Below, in pieces: positions 55,101 to 64,000 of a DNA stretch of 64,000 nt; position 1 is the first letter of the stretch, and each line of letters begins with the position of its first letter. Below the pieces are notes generated by a model. It saw only the letters and a list, made by a program, of their open reading frames with translations, searched no databases and was not told where the DNA came from. The position numbers and the translations under genes are program-made. Origin of the DNA: Varroa destructor (lineage: Eukaryota > Arthropoda > Arachnida > Mesostigmata > Varroidae); the NCBI RefSeq assembly GCF_002443255.2, contig NW_019211454.1, forward strand, positions 16,666,243 to 16,730,242, given 5' to 3'.

Positions 55101-58100
55101 ATAGGGGAACGATATACGACGCCGTTCATGTTGTTCACCTCCGACAGACTTCAGGTCACCTTCAGACAGAAATATCCACCGGATAATTCACCTACTCTAC
55201 TACACGGTAGGACGTTCTTGGCTTTTGCAGTGCAATTCTGTCAAGCATATTTCTTGTTCAACGAACACGGTTCTTCTCCGATCTTGTTTCGACGGCCAAA
55301 CGGACTCGGTCTCTGATCTGGCTAAGAAAGCATACGTACTGAGCTTTTGTTCCATATACGTTCGTGTACATTACCGCCGTACGATGTCCGGAGCGACATA
55401 CCCTTCCTTCGGTCAATTTCGATTACTGCACATTTCCGTCACCGTCACTTACCGAATGTCAAAGTTCGAACGAATATAGACAGTTGGTACTGTTTTGTAT
55501 AATAACATCTTGATAACGGTACGCCATATCAATATCGTATCCATTGTTAGGGGAGGTTGCTTGCCGATATCGAAATGACAAATGCCGCTACTCTAGCAAT
55601 GCCCCTCAGGGATGGATCACTTCCAGTGTTACGCTTGAACTAAATTAACAGCAGCACTGTTAGAATAGTAATAATTACTTGATAACCCACATTTAAGAAA
55701 GCTGAACTATTGTATAATGTCAAACCTACGCATATGATGAATATGTTATACATGCTAGACTGCAAGGCATAAGCCTTAAAAATGCAGCGATGAAAATTAA
55801 ATAACGATCGGCAAAATCGATAAAAACGATCAGCAAGATGCTCTTTAAAATGTCTAAAATCACATTTACTATAACGTTCGACCTCTACTAATATTATGAT
55901 TATCAATTAAGTTCCGGCTTTGTATATTAATTATATAGGACAGGGCAGTAAACATCACATAGTAACAAAAAAATAACTCTAGTTACATTAAGTACAAAAA
56001 GCATATATCACCGAGGTGAAATTATTATCCGTCGATTGACAAGTACAGCCTATTTTGTGGACCTATAATTGATTCATTTAACACATGCTGATAGATTGCC
56101 GAAAAAGCCAATCCGTCTTCAGGAGTTGTGTCGGACTTTCGAAACTTCACGAGTGGCTCGGTGTAGATAGATCCTGCATATCGTAGATCCTAGCATCGAA
56201 GATTAGAAAAACAACGCCGCCCGACTCTTCGTCAGGCAACGAGAGTTTTCTTTAGAACGCCATTGTGCGATACTACATAGCTTTGCGTACGTGTCATCAA
56301 TGAGTGAGATAGTCATGTTTAGGATTAGAGCGTGACGATGCTTTTGAACATACATGTTCAATGTATAAGACTTAAATTTGCATACGCTATGAGCCAGTAA
56401 AGATGGTAATGATGAATTGTGGTAGTTTGCCGAACATCTCAGTGTTTAAGTCCGAAGCATTCACGCAGACCCTAAGCTTAAGGCAACAATCTAAGTTAAT
56501 CCCGATTGCGGACCTTTGACACGCGGTTTCCAAGTGAACGCGAAAAAAATCCCTTTAATAAAAGCAGTCACGTAATAGCTCATCAATGCTTTGCTGTTCG
56601 TTAATACGTGGCTGTACAAATATGATATCTCTAGCCGGCCTTGTGCTTTGGGCCATTCTTAGTAAATCTAACGAAATGAAGATATATATGGCTTTCATGA
56701 TGTGTTGTTAGTTAATTATAAAGGTTTAAGTTTTTTTTATAAGTGTTTTATATTGCTTTGTATTGCGTTTTCAAATCCCACATTTTTCATGTTAGTGCAT
56801 TTACTTAACGATAATACCTACTGGTAAATTTGCAGGTGTTGGGTCGATAAATACTATATGGGATAGAGAACAAAGACTACCTTAGCAAACAAGCAGTCAC
56901 CCCTGGCTTATTCTCGCTTTCGAAGGTTACATCCCCTAACAATAATAGCAACGATTTTACAATCAACTTCAGCTCTATCGTATGCAACGAAATCACCACA
57001 GTATATGAAGCGCGAACAACTTCACTGATAAGGCCGCAGTCATGGCCGGCAATCGATGGGACATTTCTAAACACTGAAACTATACGTCCAGGAAGCTCCG
57101 TATTCCAGAACGCAACCACTAATACAACACTTTATGGATAATTTTAACATGCGAACATATCAACGACAGCTGTCCACGGAAAAATACAGCCTCGCGCTAT
57201 TGTGCTGTCATGTGTCGGTTTGTATCCTACGCGGCCTTGGAAATGTTTGTCCTGTTCGAAAAAAAAAGCATAAGCATCCATACACAGATCTGCTCATGTG
57301 TACGTAACCGACATATTCACCCGCGTGAACTTGAATTGTGTTTGAGTAACGAAAATTATTACCCTTGTGCATGGAGATGTGTCGGGTGAAAGTACTCAGG
57401 GATCTATGACTAGCGCTGCTTCAACGATGTTCCCTGAGCTTTTAGAGCTTTGCATGTGACCTGTCAACGAAAATATCAGCACACAGCACACAATCCGGAT
57501 GGCATTTCCAATCAGTCCTCTTATGCGATGCTTTACAAAGCTAACAACCACGAGCATATTACCGTATAGAATGTTCCAATGTGGATGCATAAATCCTTAA
57601 GGACAGCGAGGTTGCATATGGCCTACCGACCTATATTAGAAGGAGCGGATAGGCTGGAAAAAAGATAACAAGACATTGCTAGGGTTGAATTTTTAGATTG
57701 GCTATCACCACTCTGAAAGCTAAAACTCATTATCACGGGAAGATTTTGATTAGTGTGACAAAGTGACTGGCCACATTGACACGAAGGTCACGGAGAAAAA
57801 CATATACGAGCCCTTGGCTTAACAGAACGAAAGATAGTCAGACCCATTGTTTAGGGGATTCTGAATTTCTTTCAATCAGCCCGTCCGTAGTTGATGATAG
57901 AAAGAGCAATGCTCGAAATTCGACAGAAAAACAATTTTCATTATATTCAATTGTTAACTATTGCAAATCAGCAATCATTTAGATAACTTGTAAAGAAGTG
58001 TTACTTTTATTTTTCTGAAGCTAATTTGATCAGATCGTGAATCTGGTCTCATTTAATAGCTATATTCTGTGTAATCCAATTGAGGTTGAATCATCGGTTC

Positions 58101-58543
58101 GTAAATCATTGGGCGTACTCCCTTCACACTACCGTTAGTAAACTCTATTTACCTAACGGTAAGGCTCACATTCAAAAAATAATAATGCACCTGTCGAATA
58201 ACCACAAAACATAAGGCTTGTGGCCTAACAGAACATTCTTAGAACACAAACATTTTTAAACATGGCCGAAGTGCTGTCCGTCTGTAAATCAAGGCGACCG
58301 TCAAGAAGGTGCCGTTCCGCTTTAAGAAAGACGACCATTTTATCCGGTCTGCTACGAATTACCTTACAGACGAGCTCAATCAACAAACCGTAGCCAGAGC
58401 TAACATCACGTCTACTATTTTACGGAATGACGTTAGTCTGGTAGTATAATCAAAAATATACAACAGAATAACTGTGTTCCCCTGCATAAGTTCTCGATGG
58501 TTCGCTCGAATCCATCAATTTTTTGATCATTCATAAAGATCTA

Positions 58544-58594
58544 TACGATCAACACATAAATGCTAGCACCAGCAGCATTTATGTGTTGATTGTA
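58544..58594. repeat. Inverted repeat, 21-bp stem, 9-base loop
   Basis: The core arms 58548-58564 and 58574-58590 (ATCAACACATAAATGCT and its complement) pair perfectly. The stem extends to 58544 and 58594 with one G-T wobble. The loop is AGCACCAGC. This stem is not simple sequence, so it is less likely to be chance than AT repeats. Confidence 0.9.
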
Positions 58595-61217
58595 CCTTAA
58601 ACTTAAAGCAACAATGATTCGTTCGTAAATTCAATTGATGTACGCAGGCGACATCCCAAATATTGCAAGAACATCATTTAACCGGGACAAACTGGGGGAA
58701 ACTAGGGGAAGATGCTTGCATCACAGGCTCGTCTGAGCCTCACTAATGAATAATGGCCTGATGTTATTAGTTCATGTACGAAGTGTATCGTTTATCGGAT
58801 ATCGCTGTGATAAACGAATGGTACGTATTTTGTATCGCTAAAGCGACGCGCTAGCTATGAAACGAGTTTCGGACGAGGACTTCGTACGCAAACCTTGCAG
58901 ACGGGTTCCCATTAATGAGTTTGACTGTTGACATTTCAGGACCTGCCTCGGCCAAGGTGGCTAACGTGTTTCTGCCAGATTGTAACGCGACAGAGATTTA
59001 TTTCAGCAGGACAAAGTGGTTAGAGGCCACTGGAAAGTCATCTTAATATTGGAATAAAATGCTTTTCTCTAGCGATCATTTTAGGTATACCTTTAATGAT
59101 TAAGCCCGAGCTTTTCGCACTCGTAAAACTGCATCGACTTCAGTTGATAAGATTCTATTCGGGAAGTATACATATTCTTTTGTCATACTGACTAGCTGTT
59201 AGCCGTTGTGCTTCATTCGAAATGAAAACATCAGACTTCATTGTCATAACATACCGGACCTTGCGACCGTCGCAACGCGGAGGTATACCCCAAAAATGTC
59301 ACCTTAATCTTATCCTACCAAATATCGTAGGCCATCTGCCTTTTTATTGCTGTATTTTTTGGCGAAAAAGAACACAGACTTAAGCCAGTGAATGCTGCGC
59401 CTTTCAAAAGCTGCCATGCTTTAAGCTCCAACGCTGTTTCAATGTAGATGTTTAGATATCAAACAGCTAGAAATATTTATCTTGGCCTAGATGGGCAAGT
59501 TTAAGCTCAGCTTCCTTAAGGCTTCGGTACTACCTATCCGTACATCCTTAGCGCTTAGTGGCTATCTCTCTACTCTATCTACTATCTATACTCCACGACG
59601 ACTACCGCGCCACCAGAACAAAACCCGATTAGCTGACGCACTGACCAGCCTGCCAAAACACAGTCCGAACCAGGACAATGGACGCACAATTCGTGTATTC
59701 GACTGACTATCGACAATTTGAAGCAATGTTTAACTAAAATGGTTTAACAATACGAAACACTCATTAGTCTGAGACAGAGTTATGCGAGGCTTCCTAGCAC
59801 AAACGTTCGGATGCGCCTTTATACGCTTCCCTCTTAGATGGAGCCCGCACAGAAAAGAAGAAAAACCGTCCCACCTAAGTAACCTTTGAATTTCGACTCT
59901 TTTCCGACGTCGTCCCATTTACTCAAAATTGAATAGTAGTATTGTTGAATTTTAGTCGATTCAATCTCTAATACACAGGGCATCTCATCGTCTTTGGACA
60001 TCCGACGTTGATTTGGGGCACATGCGCATGGCAGTATACATAAACTGTATTTATTGTTGGAGAAGCGTGATCCTGAATTGAAGGACAGGTAAGAATAAAA
60101 TGTAACGATTTCAATAACGATTATAAATTTGTTAGGGAAGCTTCTATTATTTCATATTATCTTTTATAACGATCCATACAAAATGCCATTTACTTATATA
60201 GCCCAAAAGTAGTTAAAGATAAAGCTGCGTGCTTGGTGTCGGTGATCAGTAAGCTAGCTTACAGCATGAAAAAATTGTAATACGCCGGGAGACCGGGTAC
60301 GCTTTCACGTTTCGACCTAGGTAGGACGCCTGTTTCCTTCGGTAACAACTGCAGCTACCCATCTATGAAGCTCAGTGTTGGCTGTGAATGTGGGTGGAAC
60401 TTTTCGCAGTTTTAATTCTCAATCTTCCAGATCCTCACACCGTCGGAAGTTACTGGCGATAGCCTGGCTCCTATCACTGCAACTTCATACCTATGAACTT
60501 GATTGAATTTGCCCGAGAAGAAACCTGGCAGCGTTAGTAGCGGTTGGCAGCCGAGGTGGCGCCACAATCGCTCCTGCCTTAATATCGTAACTATACAATT
60601 GCTCTACGCAAATGAGAGAAAACTATTGTGATCTTTAAGCAAAACGAACTAGTTCCGCTTCGTTGATATCGGCAACGGCTCGAGCCCAACGACACTTGGC
60701 TGCCATTAATGGCAAAATAGTGTTGTACTACTAAAGGTCTGACTGCAGACGGGCTAACAATCCCGTTCGCTCTGGCGCAAATATACTTCTGGTTTGCGTC
60801 TTTAATGCTGAACTACGGATTCAGTGTCCTGTCAGCGAGTGTTTTCAATTAGAATATGTTCACAAGTACCCCATGAGCCGAGAATAATATTATTACCGGT
60901 ACGCTCATCTGTTAGAACCGTTTTCAAATTACGGGAAAAATTTTCCACGACAAAGTACCACTTTGCACTAATTGAGTTTTCCTTACTAGTACGATAGCAA
61001 TGATTCTCTGCGGTACTAGTTGATCGCTAATTGCTGGTATAGTTAGATAGATAGAGGTCAAGATCAGAGAGAATTTTCGTAAATTGTACTGTCGGCTGAA
61101 TCAGCACAATTGATCACTTGTGTATAAAGAGCAACCTACAAAAATGGATAGAGCATTTGTGTAGTACTACCGTGCACAGATGTAAAAGGCATCAAATTTT
61201 GAGCAGACGCAACCTGT

Positions 61218-61222
<5 letters not shown>

Positions 61223-61265
<43 letters not shown>
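61223..61265. repeat. (AT)n microsatellite
   Basis: About 21 AT units without interruption. Confidence 0.92.
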
Positions 61266-61268
<3 letters not shown>

Positions 61269-61567
61269 CGTGGAGGTAGCGCGTTACGTACGGACCCGCT
61301 CAACACTCCCACCAAACTCGACCTCTTTCCAGGACGATGACTTCTTGCGTCTGGTCCTTGTCCGACTGCCGATAAAAATTAACTGTATTCCATCTATAAG
61401 GTGTTCTATGTGAGTTTTTTTTTCTTGATTAAAGCTTTGCAAAATGTACGTAGATTACTCCAGATGCGTTTTCAACTAATCTACAGATCATTTTTCACCC
61501 AATTTTTACATGTTTAAAATTCTGAAGCACGTTCCATGTGAAATGCCAGTTTGAACCGACATAGACC

Positions 61568-61813
61568 TTAGACTCGAAGTTTGGCTGTCGTGGAAACTTT
61601 TTTCATTGATTGCGACAACGCGTTCTCATCATTTGGGTCCCGACATCTGGCCACCGCCTCGCTGATCTTCAACACTACAGCTTCCGTTCGTAAAACGACT
61701 GCATCATTCACATACTGTTTTCTCTCAAGGTATCCTTGCCTGATGTCTTCACCAATCTTCGACGAATTTCCGCAGCGCAGTAACCTTCGGAGAACAAAAA
61801 AAGCGCCGAGCAT
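61568..61813 (-). CDS. Hypothetical 81-codon frame or last exon of an unknown gene
   Basis: The frame starts with an ATG at 61813 and ends with TAA at 61570-61568. After a hydrophobic start (MLGAFFVLRRLL) it becomes strongly charged and helix-like, with SSKIGEDIRQGYLERKQ, then LRTEAVVLKISEAVARCRD and SMKKVSTTAKLRV. A pyrimidine-rich acceptor-like site (TTTTTTTGTTCTCCGAAG) lies inside the first codons, so the true product could begin at that splice site and have earlier exons to the right. I do not recognise the family, and no partner exon is obvious before 64000. The opposite strand also has an open frame (61581-61889), which looks less protein-like. Confidence 0.3.
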   Translation of the reverse strand: MLGAFFVLRRLLRCGNSSKIGEDIRQGYLERKQYVNDAVVLRTEAVVLKISEAVARCRDPNDENALSQSMKKVSTTAKLRV

Positions 61814-61954
61814 CGATTTTCTTCTTTTAAAATTACTTCTTCTATTTAGAACAAACTCAGTCGGTTTTCATTCATCGGTTTCTTTCTAGCCAAATTCCGT
61901 CTGCTAGCGGCACATTGTACCGAAGTCGTTCAATTCTCCGCCAAATCCGCTCGT

Positions 61955-61986
61955 AAAAAAATATATATATATATATATATTTTTTT
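61955..61986. repeat. Perfect palindrome A7(TA)9T7
   Basis: Seven A, nine TA units and seven T form a 32-base perfect palindrome. A 43-base AT run lies at 61223-61265 in the same region. Confidence 0.92.
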
Positions 61987-63524
61987 GGACGAAAGATTGC
62001 TTGTGTGAGACACAAACATTGAATAATAACACCAAACAACGTTTATTTTCTTACTCCTAACTAGCACGTCATGTATTTGTTGCAATCTAGACTTAGCAAT
62101 TAGTAATTACATGGAAAAACTGTTAAAGAAAATTCCGCTAAAGTCTATGAGAGAGCGATTCAGTGTATCCATCCACAGTCTGTTCAGCTGGAGTCTGTGA
62201 AAACGTAGCATGTACAAAATCACGCCAAATGCGCAAAGTAGTTTCAGGAAAACTGGCACAGACTTGGATCGTGATTCTGTCCCGTTATGACAAAGCTAGC
62301 CGTCATGTATTTCGAAGACATTCCGTGAAGGCTGCCCGGCAGGCCCAATGTCGTTTTTTTGTCTAATGAATTTTTTTATAAGAAAAATAATTCATTACTT
62401 AAATAATTATTGTTAAGTTATTGTCAAGTTATTGTTTAATTAATATTCAATTATAAAAATGTATTCGTTTAGTTACAGTAGCGGTGTGTCACCTAGAAGA
62501 TACGAATACTTGTTCAACGATAAGCGACGCAGGCCGATTTGAAAGCACGGACTTGATTCAGGTATACCTTTCCTGCTCTCATGGGTTCCTTAAGAAGTAA
62601 CTCACTGATCAATAACAAATCCAGCATACGCACAACCGGATTTATTGTGGATGATCCATTAATCATAATTAGTCCAATGAGAGGTCTCTGCAAACAAATG
62701 ATAGAGTTTAAAATTGTTATGACCGAATTTTTCCTAGCGTCAATTCCGTTGATAGTTTCTCGCTACCTTCGGATCTGCTAACAGTGCTCAACACTAGACG
62801 GTTAGCATACAAGAAACCATTGTCATAGTGCACATGCATGAACGTTGAGCAATTTTTGCGGGACGTTAGAAAGTTGAGCTGACAAAGTTAGCGCGTTGTC
62901 AAGCCGCTTACAGTGCAGCGTAACGCGTAACTGCTTCAGAAAGGTACCTTGTGTCTAGACTAGCATTCATTCAGTACCGTTTCACGGCAAAAATAACTGC
63001 GTATAATGATATCCAAGTGATGGAAATCATCGGCCATAGTATCCGGCCATATATCGGCAAAGCAGATCTTCGAAGGACGGAACAATTCTACGTATCGGCA
63101 CAACTCATCTTAAAATAGTTTTTAACGTAACGTTATTATCTGCTGTATGTGTATGTAAATCCTAGACTTTTTGGTGAAGATGATATCTGCACAACGGAAA
63201 CGAAATGGTCACATGGGACGGAAATCATGGATTTTTTGCTATTCATGCATAGTTGATTAAATAACGTAATCGGCTATTATAACATTGTGGTGTTTTGTTA
63301 TTAGTTCTTCTGTTGATTCGTACCGTGTACAGTTATCTAAGAATGTGTCCACAATAGGCTCATGATAGACGCTACTCGCATGTGGGAGAGACGATGCCTA
63401 AAAATGCGTTAATTAGAAATAATTCGGGAAGCAATCCAATTTATATTGGCGTATTTCGGTATGTACACTAGATAGATCCTCGCAGCAAACTATATGTAGT
63501 ATATTTAGTCGGTACACAAACACA

Positions 63525-63538
63525 TTTTTTTTTTTTTT
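63525..63538. repeat. Run of 14 T
   Basis: A plain T tract. A similar run of 13 T is at 32711-32723. On either strand these could be old retroposon tails, but no element body is visible beside them. Confidence 0.85.
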
Positions 63539-64000
63539 CGATAATCGTCGCTGGACGCCAACGCGCATTATACGTCAAAGGTGTCTTAAATTAACTTGGA
63601 AGGGCCCATCTATTAGGCAAACCGTTAAGAGTCGCTGCAATTGAAATGGTTGCAGACCAAAGCGCGAGAATAATTCTGCTTGCAACGCCCGCTCTTACGG
63701 ACAAGCACAAATTATACCTACATTCTGGTAGAGATATAGCGAATGCTTCGAATAGTCGAAGTAGCACCGTTATTGGGTTCGCAAGGTTGTTTAGCTCTTT
63801 ACCGATCTATGCAATAAACGAGATTACTTTATGTTACAGGAGAGAAGTGCCTATTTCGAAATGTATAACAACATATCCAAGATGATCTTAATAGGAGTTA
63901 GTCACCAAGTTTGATTTTACACTGTGCCGCCTGCTACCAGCTACCTGCGTACGTAATCGTTAACGAGCTGACTGAAATTTTTATTCGACTAAGTCACCCT

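Larger units (their letters stand above)
45600..58500. other. AT-rich stretch without a named gene
   Basis: I see no spliced gene here. Open frames of 60-105 codons occur on both strands (for example 46623-46931 plus, 48250-48608 on both strands, 56877-57119 minus), but none shows a known motif and none has a matching set of splice sites. Repeats are a (TA)n run (46045-46066) and a 21-base tandem duplication (46085-46126). It is probably intergenic, or intron sequence of a gene whose exons lie outside. Confidence 0.5.
58595..64000. other. AT-rich right end of the window
   Basis: Apart from the charged frame at 61568-61813, I see only short open frames (for example 59491-59706 plus, with an ATG) without recognisable motifs. 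Microsatellites are at 61223-61265, 61955-61986 and 63525-63538, and near 62384-62460 there is an AT-rich patch with repeated GTTATTGT words. Confidence 0.5.

Overview
The window looks like nuclear DNA of an animal, most likely an arthropod and possibly a parasitiform mite. It is AT-rich overall, full of AT/TA microsatellites, and its protein-coding frames are short and split by long introns with GT/AG borders. The lineage guess is an inference from composition and gene style. Nothing here suggests a prokaryote, a virus or a CRISPR locus.

One gene is well supported. It lies on the minus strand, covers at least 1-36596 and runs off the left edge. I assembled nine coding exons from splice signals, open frames and matching reading phases: 36381-36596, 21725-22606, 18749-18969, 16383-16763, 15519-15789, 10347-10514, 5729-6058, 2678-2878 and 1-279. 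They join without a frameshift into 983 codons. In order the protein has an SH3 domain, a long Ser/Gln/Gly-rich disordered stretch, an acidic linker, a canonical WW domain, a pair of WW-like repeats, a Gln-rich linker and the first part of a PH domain. This is the architecture of the ARHGAP12/ARHGAP27 family of Rho GTPase-activating proteins. The RhoGAP domain should be encoded beyond base 1.

The eight introns run from 0.6 to 13.8 kb and show no second gene I can defend. They hold simple repeats, a perfect 18-bp-arm hairpin (9880-9924), a B-box-like element (20267-20278) and a possible alternative terminal exon (12536-12733).

From 36.6 to 64 kb there is no gene I can name. The stretch may be intergenic or may contain the 5' end of the GAP gene. 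Points of interest are a candidate upstream coding exon (37211-37309) in phase with the SH3 exon, a GC-rich block at 44.5-45.6 kb with a long frame broken by one stop, a charged 81-codon frame at 61568-61813, a 17-G run, a (CT)n(TA)n(AG)n palindrome, small duplications and a second near-perfect hairpin (58544-58594).

I saw no clear new biological system. The most informative features are the reconstructed multi-exon GAP gene and the unusual 22-residue spacing of its WW repeats.
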